From: Trebouxia sp. TZW2008
Taxonomy: Eukaryota; Chlorophyta; Trebouxiophyceae; Trebouxiales; Trebouxiaceae
Reading direction: 5' to 3'
Assembly: GCA_002118135.1 (NCBI GenBank)
Contig: BDIU01000050.1
Span: 1-64,000, forward strand
DNA length: 64,000 nt
Below are positions 24,901 to 36,300 of this stretch, piece after piece. The translations under genes were made by a program, and so were the position numbers. Under the pieces are notes generated by a model. It was given only the letters and a program-made list of their open reading frames with translations. It made no database searches and was not told the origin of the DNA. How positions within the stretch are numbered: position 1 is the stretch's first letter; each line of letters opens with the position of its first letter.

Positions 24901-25465
24901 AAACTTGCTGCGCCTTCAGAAGCTAGCTGCAGACAAGCACCTTGACTATCAAGTGTATAAATGCACAACGGCTACATATATACTGTGCTATAGGCACAGT
25001 TGTTCCAGATGTGCATGCTGAATGCATTACAAAGCCAGTATGAGTTCCAGTCCAGCCATGCATGCTACAGCACTGAAAGCAAAGTCAACAACTTCGAGGC
25101 TGTGATCAACAAACCCCTATCAAGCAGCAAAGTAGTTCTTGCTGCCTGCATGACTCACTAAGCAGTGGATGGTGTATGCAGTGCTGCTGCCAAGCTGGCT
25201 CAAAAATTGAAGGTGGACTGCCCAATCATCAACGGCATATACAGAGTGATTCATGAGAAAGCTGAACCTCTTGGGGTGAGCTTGCTTTGCTATTCATTTG
25301 CGCTATTTGTACTTCTTGTCAGATGCTCAACAGACATTGTTCCTTTGGCCTGGGGATGGGATGATGAAGCTGCTGCTGACTTTGTTGTAGGTGGTTTCAG
25401 AAGTGATGAGCAGAGATCTAAAGATGGAAGTTGATGACGAGTTGATGGAGGCTGCTAAGCACTGA
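21946..25465 (+). CDS. Glycerol-3-phosphate dehydrogenase, NAD(P)-dependent
   Basis: Seven exons: 21946-22137, 22619-22762, 23133-23385, 23699-23902, 24529-24637, 25182-25275 and 25391-25465, giving 356 residues. Residues 17-27 ([11 protein letters not shown]) are the dinucleotide-binding loop. CTKGI (116-120), [11 protein letters not shown] and catalytic Lys205 in [11 protein letters not shown] follow. [14 protein letters not shown] and [15 protein letters not shown] are the substrate-binding region. The ending [10 protein letters not shown] matches the plastidial plant GLY1 type. It reduces dihydroxyacetone phosphate to glycerol-3-phosphate for glycerolipid synthesis. The single-domain form lacks the N-terminal phosphatase domain found in some chlorophyte GPDH isoforms. 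No clear transit peptide precedes the core ([13 protein letters not shown]), so location is uncertain unless an upstream exon exists. Intron 1 carries a MITE. Confidence 0.93.
22364..22587. mobile_element. hAT-like MITE, 224 bp, in intron 1 of the GPDH gene
   Basis: The element starts CAGTGGATCACC and ends GTGGTTCACTG. The two halves form one long imperfect inverted repeat; the central arms (GGCGCCATGTATTGCGT on one side and its complement on the other) match almost perfectly. Direct flanks are ATCACAAG (22356-22363) and ATCAGAAG (22588-22595), an 8-bp duplication with one mismatch. Terminal CAGTG and an 8-bp target duplication fit the hAT superfamily. There is no coding capacity. Confidence 0.8.
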
Positions 25466-25692
25466 CTGTTCTGCTCCTAGAATAGCTTGGCTGCTCAACG
25501 TGTTTGCAGTGTGTGGATGCAACATGCACACAAAGACCTCACGAGAGTGTGTAAGAGGTGTTGACATGCACAACACACAGTAGGCTCATTGTGACAGGCA
25601 AAGTTGAAGCAGCTACACAGCAAGCCAAAATTCAAACTATGGGCAGTAGCCATGTCAGCACTGCCACAGTGGCATCTTGAGGTCATGCCAAG
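25466..25692. other. GPDH 3' flank
   Basis: Nothing beyond 3' UTR is recognised here. Confidence 0.4.
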
Positions 25693-25796
25693 ATGGCGGT
25701 TCAAGATGGCGGTCCGCTAGCTAGTGCAGTGCTCAATTATCACGATTACCGTGATCTCGTGACACAATATAATGAATTGTTTCAAGCACGACTAGG
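25693..25796 (+). CDS. Candidate first exon after a duplicated motif
   Basis: ATG at 25693 has a strong start context. The motif AAGATGGCGGT occurs twice, at 25690 and 14 bases later, and the first copy contains the ATG. The frame reads MAVQDGGPLASAVLNYHDYR and DLVTQYNELFQARL, then reaches a possible donor (CGACTAG then GTCTTA). The same frame stays open to 26025 but there overlaps a better minus-strand exon. No domain is recognised and no partner exon was found. Confidence 0.3.
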
Positions 25797-25968
25797 TCTT
25801 ACTGGCTCTCTGAATCATGATCAAAGCAGCAAGCTGTCAGCACTTCAGCTGGCCTCGACTCAGCATGCCAACTGCCAGGTCAATGCATGTTTTAGCAAAA
25901 AACCTCTTCACCCGAGGCTCTTGCTTGCAAGGCATCAGACTGAGTCTCAATCCCCTACAGACTACCGG

Positions 25969-26154
25969 TACTTGATCTTCCTTCTGCCAGCGGCTTCCAT
26001 CACGGCTGCCGCCTCTGTAGATTAGGGTCTCAAGGGCTTCATCATCCACGATGCTTTTGAAAGCGCTTTGCATGCTGCAAGCTCGGCCATCAACAAAGTT
26101 CAGCCGCGTGTCACGAGTTCTAACATTGACCTCGAAGAGACATTGACGCTGCAT
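25969..26154 (-). CDS. Candidate exon of an unknown minus-strand gene
   Basis: ATG at 26154 (minus strand) opens a frame beginning MQRQCLFEVNVRTRDTRLNF. It continues with AFKSIVDDEALETLIYRGGS and RDGSRWQKEDQVP to a GT at 25968. Codon choice and composition look coding, and the start faces the DUF707 gene about 490 bases away, as other divergent pairs here do. If unspliced, the frame ends at 25837 with a less convincing 105-residue product. I do not recognise the family. Confidence 0.4.
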
Positions 26155-26640
26155 CCGGATTGTGCAGGTCCTAAGGCCGTCAAAACCGCACCTGTTACAC
26201 GCTGATCAGTCTCTACACTTTCAGTTGTTATCAAGCGTTGCTGCCTTCGCCACAGCCAAACGCCGCTCGTACTCGATCCGCTCGGCGACCATTTTCCCGG
26301 TCGTCACGTGGCTCAAGCTTTCGCTCAATACAGCTGACAGCGAGCTCGGAGAGTCCGCCTCACAGATCAAGAACGTGGCCGATCCTGTCGCCTAGAGCAG
26401 TCGCACAACAAACTGCAAGCCATGCTGCGTGCTTTGATCAGGGCAGAGATAGTGCACCTGTGAAGTATTGTTGACCAGGCCTTGTGCAGGCAAGCTATGC
26501 TGCCCTCAGTAGGTTATGGGGCATCCGATGATGTGCCTCAAACTGCTTGCATATTGTCTGCTGCTGCTGCTCATGACACTGAATTTATTGTCCTGTTGAC
26601 AATGCACTTGCTGCAGGAAGTTGGCGGTGCTCAGATTGCA

Positions 26641-29600
26641 ATGTCAAGAGGCAGAGCTGCTTCCAGGCGCTGTCTCTTGGTCATCCTGCCGTGGGTCCAG
26701 GCGCTCATTCCAATTTGCCTGTTTGTGATTGTGATTGCTTCAGCGGTATGCCAGCAAATACACCCACAGTCAAGTGTCTCCAATGGAGCACTCATATCTA
26801 CATGAGCGTGCTCACCATCAATCCTCTTAGTTGCATTTTTGGCCACTTGCCTGCTACTGCAAAGAACAAGATTCTCAGAAAGTTTGCACTTGATTAGTAC
26901 TTTGCGGCAAAAGCAAGAGGCAAGCAAGACACTTGGAGCATGCAAGACTAATACATGCACATGTGCATGTCCCTGTTACTCTCATGCACAATGCCCCTGA
27001 TGCTCAAAGTGCACAAGGGGAAATGGTGTTGCCGGGCAGCACCAACATTCCACTCCTTGCTCAACACACTCTCAAAGCTACCACCACCACCAACTCACCA
27101 AAGTATCTGCTTTGCCTTGCAGCTTTGTGTTGATCAGCTGCCTGTTGTTGAAAAGCCGTGGTGATGAACATCAAGATCTTGTCGTCAAAATCGCAGCTGC
27201 ATCTAAGCCCGCTTCATACTGATGTTGAACAATGCTTCTGCTACACAAGCAGAAGCTGCTGTGTGCAGGTCCTTCGAACGCAGGAGCATGATACCATTGT
27301 ACCAGAGCCTGACCATCCAGTGCCAAGCGTTACACAATCACTCAATTATGGTAAGCACTGCTCTGCCCTGTGGCAGGCTTGGCTTTGCTGCGCCATCATA
27401 CATTGACATTCAGATAGGATTTAGAAGTCACCAGAAGCCTGCAGAGATGATATGCAGCTCAAAGTTGCTTGTAGCCGCTTCCAAATACAGCATATTTGGC
27501 TGCAGCAGGCAATACAGTGGACTGAAATGATTTGTCGGTACATGACTGCTGGTGCAATTGCGTTAAGTTGTGTAGATCTAGGTGAATATGTTTGTTTGCC
27601 TACTTGCAGGTACAATTCCTAGGAGAAACCTGGTGGTAGCAGTTGTTGGAGACACCTCCATGCACGAAAGGTCAGCTGCATGCATATGCCACGTCTGCAT
27701 TTCTGCTGTGGTGGCCATGCAAGGTGTGTGTGGCTCACCTGCAGTTGCATTGCAACCACACCCTTTTGCACCTCTGTATTAGCACACACTGAAAGTCAGA
27801 AATCCTAATGTGCTGCCAAATGTGTTTGACACTCAGCACACAAGCCCCTGCAAGCAAAAAGTCAGTTGCTAATGACTTTTGCCTGATACTCAGGTGGATG
27901 GTCAATTTTTCCAGCGCAAGCTGGGACCTTGCTGTGATCTACACTGGCAGCCAAGACAACTTCTTATGCCCTGAGTGCGTGCATGTTGAAATCAACAAGG
28001 GTGCGAAGTGGCTCTTGATATATAGCTTCACACAATCAGCAGCGTGGTATAACAGCTATCAACATTACTATGACATGGTGTATGTCCCAGATGATGACAT
28101 ACTGCAGACATCATCTACAATTGACAGCTTGTTTGAGATTCATGCAAAGTATGGGTTGTCAGTGTCACAGCCGATGTTGTGTTCCTGGCTGGAAAGCCAC
28201 AGCAGCTCGTGGGATGTGATCAAGTGGCCAACCACAGTGCTTCGCTACACCAATTTTGTGGAGATCATGGTCCCAGTCTTCAATATGTCAGTGTTCAACG
28301 GCACCGTCATTGATACACTGCAGTATGCCACAACAGGTAAGGTTAGTTTTGCCACAATGTGGAAGACAGTTGTATGTCTTGCTGTGTAACCAACAACTCT
28401 GCTTCCTTTCAGCTAGAGGTATGCATCTCACACAGCACAGCTTGCCTGTGGCAACAGATCATGCTCTCGACAAATTGCATTGCTTTTTTTGCAATTATAT
28501 GAGCTTTGCCTGAATGGTTAAACTGCTTTGCTCAGATCATTGTCACGCAGTTTAAGCAAGATGCTAATCACAATGGCACAGAGTCTGCTGTCATGGCTAG
28601 GAGGGGACATGTTGTCATGTCAAGACTGCCTGTTGCTTCTGCAAGCTGTATGGCCTGTGCTAAAGACATCAGGGGAACATCAGGCCATCAATGCACTTCA
28701 ACTTCCCTGAGGACATGTGCTGATTTGTACAGGGTGGGGCTTGGACTGGCTGTGGCCATTTCTGCTGGGTTACCCACGCGACAAAATTGCATTTATTGAT
28801 GAGGTACGACTTGTAACAAGCGCATGCATGCAATGTATCAGTCATGCAGCATGAACGTCACATTGTCAGCAATTCAGTAACAATAGTAATGGTCATTCAA
28901 TGTTGGGCACATGTGCTAGGTGTGTGTACCATGAGTCTTGTCTCGCCAGGCCAGCTTGTTCTTAGCATGCTCATGCCGGCAATTTGATTGCATCTTGTTC
29001 TATTGTGGAGCAGTGATGACATGCTGTGCTTCTTCTGTCTCCACAAGCGCTTCAGCACCTTGTCTGCTCTACATGATTGGTTAGTATGAGGCTTTTGAGG
29101 CTGCACTGTACTGTTCAAATCAAAGCCAAAACTTTTCAAAGCATTTACATCTACTTGGTAGCATCCTATGTTCTTTGGTCAGAGCACACAATGAGACAGG
29201 CAAGTCTTGTTGCAGCACATTCATGAGTTGCCGAAACAAAGTTGGACAGCAAAACCACAGGGCACTGCTGACATCTGCGAGGCACTTGTGATCAAGCTAT
29301 GTGGGTCTCATAGGGAGATTTCAAGAATACCTGGTCACATCTGCTTGTCTCCTCCATGCTGTATGCTTGTCAGCTACATATTTTCACCTTGCGTAAGCAG
29401 GCACCATGAGTGCAGGTGTGTGTTGTGCACCCCAAAGCTTCCTTGCAGCCGCGCAACAAGCCTAGTATGTACACAACCAATCACAGTCCTGGAGGAGAGG
29501 AGTATGATCAATATGCAAGGCTTGGGTACAATGCCGACTCCACTGGCAAGTATGGCATGGTGCCTACTGTGCAGAAGCGGCTAGGGCAGGTCTGGCAGCC

Positions 29601-32600
29601 ATGGTACGAGACCATGTTACAACAGTCTGGTCTGCAAGGTACGGCGCAAACGGGAGCAGTGACCATTGTGATTGATCAGCCCTGCATCCCATCTGTCATG
29701 TCAATGCCTGGAAGAGCCCCTGTCAGCAGCAAATGCAGTCAGCAAAAGAATCGTCAAGGAAGCCTTTCAGTGTCCAGATGATTGCGCTCACACTAGAGTT
29801 GATGTGCTGCAAAGCTAGCATGCTGAATGCATGTGTACAGCAGCAATCAAGTGCCAGACTGTCAAAAGGAGGGTTTGTAATATATGACTTGTAATGCAGT
29901 TGATGAGAGCTATGTGCCCAAGGGTAGAGAAGTCAAGCTGAATGTGAATACTTCGCTGCATCAGCAGCATGCACAGCAGAGTGAGGCTGCCATGCGGCAA
30001 CTGCCTCCTGAAGCCCTCAAGACCAATCTGGTGGTTGTCTTTGGTCAGCCGTTGTGGTAAAAGGCCCATGACTCAGTTTCCTGTCATTATGATGCTGCAA
30101 GCATGCTTCTGGATGCATGCATTTTCAAAATTTTGATTTGTGTACACAACTCAAGACTGTGCACCAGGGTTGAGCTTTGATCTGATGCACATTTTGCAAG
30201 CTGTTGAATGCAAGCAAAAGTCACGCACCATCAAAACCCAAGATGTTGATCTTGGTGACTGCTCATTTGATCAAAGCGATCATTGTACCTCATTCTACAT
30301 TACTGACATGTCAGCTACCCTGATCGGCCTGCCTCATGTGCATGTGCAGCCTTTCATTGCCTGCCAATGCACTCACTTGAGGTGTGCAAGCACTGTGACA
30401 AAGCAACATTGTTGTTGGTGGACTGTTTGCAGGTTGCCAGTACCACAGAATATTTCCTGGGACATTGTCATGGTCCGTCACCCAAATGTGACGCTGACAT
30501 GCTCAGCATGCCGTTTGACATTCTACAGCTCTACTGTGGGTCGCTATGCGCAGCTGCATGAGCTCATCCAGTCTGCTGAGTGGCAGCAGCTGCATGTTGA
30601 GCAATATCAGTACATCTACTTGCCTGACAGCAAGGTCTACCATGCGGCTGACCAGATTGACAGGTTGATGTCCAGGCACTAGAAGCGATTTGCAGTTGCT
30701 ATAGCCTCAAGTGCATTATTTCTGTCCCTGGCATGAGCTATCAACAGGACTGCATGCAGTGCAGTGCACAAAGATTTGCATTACAGGCAGGAGAGCATTG
30801 ATCATGCTACCAAATAAGGAGTGGGATTCAATGCTTGCGTAAGCAAAGGCTGCTGTGCCTTGATCTGTCCAATGTATAGGTGCACACGTTTAACAAACGT
30901 CTGCTGTGCATAATGCTGATGCAGTCTGCAGCTGTTAGATTAGTTTGTCATGCAAAACTGATGACGACTCAACGGCACGATTCTTTGCTCCTCTGCTGCT
31001 GGCATTGAGAATGTTCCATATTGGCGTGCAAGTCTTGCAAGAGCTATCACCTCTGCTTTGCACAGACCTGCTGATATCTACTGCATTGCAGTACGCCGCA
31101 TCAAATTTGACACAATATTTCACTCATCATCCACTGATACGAATTTTGGGTTGCTTGCATGCTGCAGGATGTTTGACATCATGTCTGAATACAACCTGCA
31201 GCTGGGGCATCCGTCAGTCTGCTCAGAGTTGGAGTCTGATGCTCATCTACTGGAACTCCTGAGGCGGCAACCAACAAATGTCTTGCGGTACACCACAGCT
31301 GTCGACATTCTTGCCCCAGTGATTGACATGGCCTTCTTCCAGGACTCTGTTGTCCAGACGCTGAAGAATGCCACATACGGTCAGCTTTAGACTGAATGCG
31401 TCCCACCTCCCCTCTGACCCCAAATATTCATGGGCATTGCAAAGGGCATGCTGTCAGTAGCGGTCACTGCTAGATTCTAGTCAAACAATGTGAACTGCAT
31501 TGCCAACATGATGCAGAGGTGCTGTCTAATTTTCAAAGCTGTTGATTGTCATCACTGGTCTGCATGCTGTGCACGCCATGCATTTTGCTATTTGTTGTGT
31601 GGCCACCATCAGCCACTGGCGCCATCAGCATCAGTCTTGAGAACGATTGGCATAAGTGCTTCATACAATGCTTGCGATGATGACAAGCAGCTAAAACTGC
31701 AGGTCATGGTCTGCAGTGGATTTGGCCGTTTCTTCTTGGATACGCTCCTCACACAATTGCCGTCCTGGATGAGGTCTGCATGGTGCACGCCAGGAATGAC
31801 TTGCAGAATGCGCTGAAGGCATCCCTAACCTCTCAGCTGCAGCCAGCAAAATCATCCAAGAAGAGCAAAAGATTCAAGAACTTTTTGAGGAAGCCTCAGG
31901 CAAGCATGCAGGGTATGATTGCACCTGTGCCAGAAGGGGCAGCAGCAGTATCAATCATGCCAGGCTTGGAGTTCACACCTCTGCAGCCAATGTCAAGCGA
32001 CGCAGCCTACAATGAGACCAAGATGCAGTTCAAAAGGGCTGATTATAGAGCAGAGCTGTACGGGGTCAAGGATCAGACAGCAAGTGTGGTGGAGTTTGTT
32101 TTTCAGCCATGGTATCAGGAACTACTGGATATGGGCAACCTGCAAGTAAGTTCTGGACCATGACTTGAATAAGTACCTGCGCATGCTGCAGTGATCTGTG
32201 ATCTACATGCTTGTCTTTGAGCTCTCTGCCTAGAGCACAAGTTCTTAGTTTGCAAAGTAAACTTGTTCTACATCAAATCAGCAAGACTGAATGGTATGCT
32301 CACCATGGGCTGTAGGCAACTTAATTCTGGTGGCTCCAAGCTGATTGCGATAGCTGCTTGCGCTGGCTGCTGACTAGGGCAAGCAGCCTTGAGCTCCATG
32401 GTGCTGTTGTTCAAGCTGGAATGTCATGCATTGTTGACATCTGCTCTGTGCATCTGCTTGTCCTCAGCAGTTGCTCTGATACACATGACTCACAGCTGGC
32501 TAAAGCCGTGACTTGATTGGGTTGCAGGTGTCAACAGTGCATGTCTGGTTTCACACGACGGTGAGAAAGGCGGAGGACACACATCTCTCACAAAGCATTA

Positions 32601-32641
32601 CTCAGCCCTTTACCAACATGACTGCTTTGGAGGAAAGCTGA
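26641..32641 (+). CDS. Tandem DUF707 membrane-anchored protein
   Basis: Eleven exons: 26641-26745, 27269-27350, 27610-27670, 27894-28336, 28733-28803, 29416-29638, 29900-30056, 30433-30663, 31168-31379, 31703-32145 and 32528-32641, giving 713 residues. Residues 1-35 are a basic segment then a hydrophobic anchor (ILPWVQALIPICLFVIVIAS), fitting a type II Golgi/ER protein. Residues 70-300 are a DUF707 (PF05212) domain: LVVAVVGDTSMHE, YDMVYVPDDDI (Asp149-151), VLRYTNFVEIMVPVF, GWGLDWLWPFLLGYP and VCVVHPK. Residues 371-620 repeat the plan with changes: LVVVFGQPLW, YQYIYLPDSKVY, VLRYTTAVDILAPVI, GHGLQWIWPFLLGYA and VCMVHAR. The DDD motif is lost in copy two. DUF707 proteins look like glycosyltransferases, but activity is unproven. 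Exon 7 spans the linker between domains, so this is one fused gene, not two. An upstream coding exon is not excluded. Confidence 0.85.
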
Positions 32642-33325
32642 CTACAATGTACTGCAGCTGCTCCCTATGTGCTTATATCTGCTGCATTGACAATCTTATG
32701 ACAGGTGATCACTGATCAGCCTTGAACATGCAAGAGCATCTACAAACGTGTTTTGGAAGATGCCCTTTTGCTGCCTACTGTGATAGCATTGCTGCTTTTA
32801 TGTTGTGTGGTGTTGATTTTGCTCTTTTACTTCCAAACAAGTTCTTGGAGATTAGCATTTGTATAGATGAGTGTTCAGGGCATTAACCTGAGTGACACCA
32901 TGTGCAGCACGTGCTGCATGCTTGATGCATTTGTCTGAATGGTTAGTGAAGAATTGACGCAGGCTCTGAACGAATTCTGCACATTGGCTGCCTCATCAGG
33001 CAAGGAAGCATGATTCTGAACAGGCAATGGCATGTTGTGTAAGGGGACGCTTCGCAATGCTCCCAGCGCTTGCGCCCTGCCAGACCCTTTGACGTGCGCC
33101 TGTCATTGCGATGTTGTTGCTCTGCTCAGTGCATGTCGATAGCAAGTCGTCTGCAGCGAAGCCGCTGCTTTTGGCTCGAGGAGACCTTGACCGGCATGCA
33201 CAAGCTAAATTCAGGGCTATCGGGGCGCGATGCGCAGCGCTTTCGCTCGCAACCGAGGTGATCTGATGCTTCAAGTTCGTTCCAGTCGGACGTCGAACGC
33301 AAATCTCTGAGTAGAAGGCGTCGAG
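32642..33325. other. Intergenic stretch and phospholipase promoter
   Basis: No supported gene. The last 300 bases before the phospholipase ATG are GC-richer, as in other promoters of the window. Confidence 0.45.
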
Positions 33326-36300
33326 ATGTTCAGCAGAAGCAGATTCTTAGGCGGTCAGCCCGACAGCTTCAGGATCTCGATGGCATACCAGGTCAGCTGC
33401 TCTGGCGTTGCGCTGTCATCAGCTTACCCTGGCTCGCCCGTTGCTTCGCGGTTAGAGCGCGCTTTGTCCATGCAACCAAGCATTGATCTCCCAGTCCTGG
33501 AAGCTACTGATCCCGCGCTTGGAGATGGTCAGCATCGCTACGAGTTGGCAGAGATCGAATGGACATCAGATGACTCGTCTGATGCCGTGCAAAAGCGCCT
33601 GCACAGAGCCAGCGTCAATCCTGAGCTTGTCAATGAATATGTACACGTCCATATTCAGAGTGTCAGCCCAGACGTACCTGGAGGCTTCATCAAAGCAGCA
33701 GCACCTCAGGACATTGTAGAGGTTCAACTTGCCGTACAGCAGACTCCACCTCAGCTCCGCAGGCTTGAGCTTGCCCGTTTGACCTCCACAGGCGCTGTTG
33801 ATGCTGCACTCTTGTCACAAGTGCTTCAAGCTTGTGACTTAGAAGCGCTCACTCGCCTACGGTTTGCTGAGGGCATGCTACATCTCTGGGATGATCAGCT
33901 GCTCAGCCGCCTGATTGCCCTGCGAGCTTTGAACCTCAGTAGCTGTGGTCTGGGCGCCCTGCCCTCAGAAGTGGGCTGCTTGACCACACTTCGTGAGCTG
34001 AGGCTCAGCAACAACAGACTGATCCATTTACCCAAGGAGCTTGGACAGCTTGTGCATCTGCGGCGTCTGGTGGCTGATGACAACCTTCTTACAGCTATTC
34101 CAGGTGAACTGTTGAGCCATAATGTCCAACATGCCCAGCCCCTTGCTGTCTGAAACATGTCTATATATTTGCATTTGTCATCATCCTGCCATTTGCGCTC
34201 TTGATCGCAGAGCGCTTTCAACTGCATGCGTTCTGGCCTGCAGTCACTTGTCAATGCTGAATACGCTAATGAGGTCTGGTGCCACTTCCTTGCCCCCAAC
34301 ACTTACTTGCGCAGGCCAAAGTTTGCCTTTGAGTGCGAAGCAAGCTGCTGCAATGTACAACCTCTGGTGGAATTTTGCTGATGGCTTTGTCCTGGCTCAT
34401 AATATAAAGCAGTCCTATCTGGGCATTAACTGCAAACACTGTCTCATGCAGTTGAGCTCAAGCGCTGCTCAGATCTGCGGGAGATTTCTCTGGAGTCCAA
34501 CCGTCTAGCCCACCCAGTCATGGACCTGGTCGCCTTGTCACACCTGGAGTCCCTGCAACTATACGGCAACCCGCTGGAGTTCCTTCCAGAGCTGTCACCC
34601 TGCACAAGCCTTCGACACCTGTCCCTGGCAAATGTGCGCATAGCAGCTGATGAAGCGTTCACTCATTGGGAGGTGGATGTGACAGATATCACTGGTTACA
34701 TCAGCCGGGGCAACAAGCTGGCACAGCTGTTTGCGCTGATATTCAGGCGCAGCAGCTGCCAGCAGCCATTGCTTGCCGGAGCCCTGGGTCAGTACCAACC
34801 TTGCATATCTTGTGCCTGTTGTTGCATTCATCCACAGCACAAGCAAGACAAGCTTCCAGAGGTGAATTATGAAAGCAAGCGCTGCAACTTTTCATGTGAC
34901 ATGCTTGGTTGCTAACAGTCGACAAGGGGCTTTTGAAAGCAGCACTCTTGCTGCTGGTGTCATGGCTGGTCCAGTTGAGCAGCCTATCTTGCCTTAGAGC
35001 TGCTTATCGTGCCTAAGACTTGCTCATGTTGCAGCAGCTTTTCAGCTGCCAAGTAGATGAGATGTCCAATGTGCTGAACGCACTACAGGCTTATTAACGC
35101 TTCATCGTGATGCTGCAATTTGTGCTCTGCAGCATTGTTGGGGACCTTCTTCCAGCAAGGTCTTCCTCGTTGCTCACAGCAGGTCTCCAATGATGCTGCA
35201 GAGTACAATCTGTGGCGTCACAGTGCATTGTTGTACTGAACTGTAAGCTGAGTATCATGGCACGCTTTGCTCAACTTATTTTTGCTCCTCATTGGCGTGC
35301 AAAGCTGCTATGCTCACTCTACATTCAGATCTGAATATTCTTTCAGGTGGCACAAGGTAAAGCCCTGCAGCTCATGGGACCCTCACAATCAATGTCACTG
35401 CTGGTGCCGCTACATCACTGCATGCTGTTTGCAATCTGTCAAATCCCCTTGTACTGCAGACGCTTGCTGCTGGAAAGTTACAGTCACTATGCAGTCTTTT
35501 GCCCACCGTTTGCAGTGTGACAAAATCTTTGCTTTGCATGAGGAGCAACGCCTTGGCGGATATGTGCAAGCAGCATTGCTGGGCAGCCCCTCAACTACAA
35601 GGGAATCAGCCATGAGGAGCGATCTGTGCAGCATCAAGCCCAGCACGCGCAGCATGACGAGAGTTCCTGCCTTGCCTCAGTAGCAACACGATGGCTGCTG
35701 TGTGCATGCAGCATTGCTGACAACCCCTTGACATGTGAGGTGATCAGCCGTGAGCAGGGGGCTGTGGAGTCTCAATCTCAGCATGCAAAGCATGACAAAA
35801 TGTTTTTTGCTGTGGCTCATGAGCAACGCCTCAGCTGTTACATGCAGGCAGTATTGCTGAGGACCCCTTGAACTGTGAGGTGATCAGTCGAGAGGAGGGT
35901 GCTGTGCAGCAGCTCATTCCCATGGCCCTCTCAGACAATGAAATTGTGGTGGAGCAGGCTTGCAAGACCATAGGTCAGTCACAATACAGATTGCCGCATT
36001 TGTGATACTGCTGCACAGAGCGCTGTTCAGCACAGACATATACCGCAGCTCCAAGCAAACTACTTCAGTCACTTGCTCCAGACATTCTTTCTCAAAAGCA
36101 AGTGAAAGCTTACGGCAATTGTGAGTCAAGCCAGGATCACTCACACAGACTATGAGTGTCCTATCGAATCATATCTGCACTGACTTGCTTCACGCCTGTG
36201 CTCTCTTGAGTAGCAGCACAAGCAAGCGCTAATTGCTGAATTCAACTACACGTGCAAATTTGCACATTCTGCAGTCTGCACCCTAATAATCAACATGTAT

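Noticed and set aside
29900..32641. Second DUF707 unit as a separate downstream gene
   Set aside because: No start codon fits before 29900, and exon 6 joins exon 7 in phase, so one fused gene is simpler.
33895..34302. 135-codon minus-strand frame
   Set aside because: Antisense of the leucine-rich repeat exon of the phospholipase; no domain or splice support.
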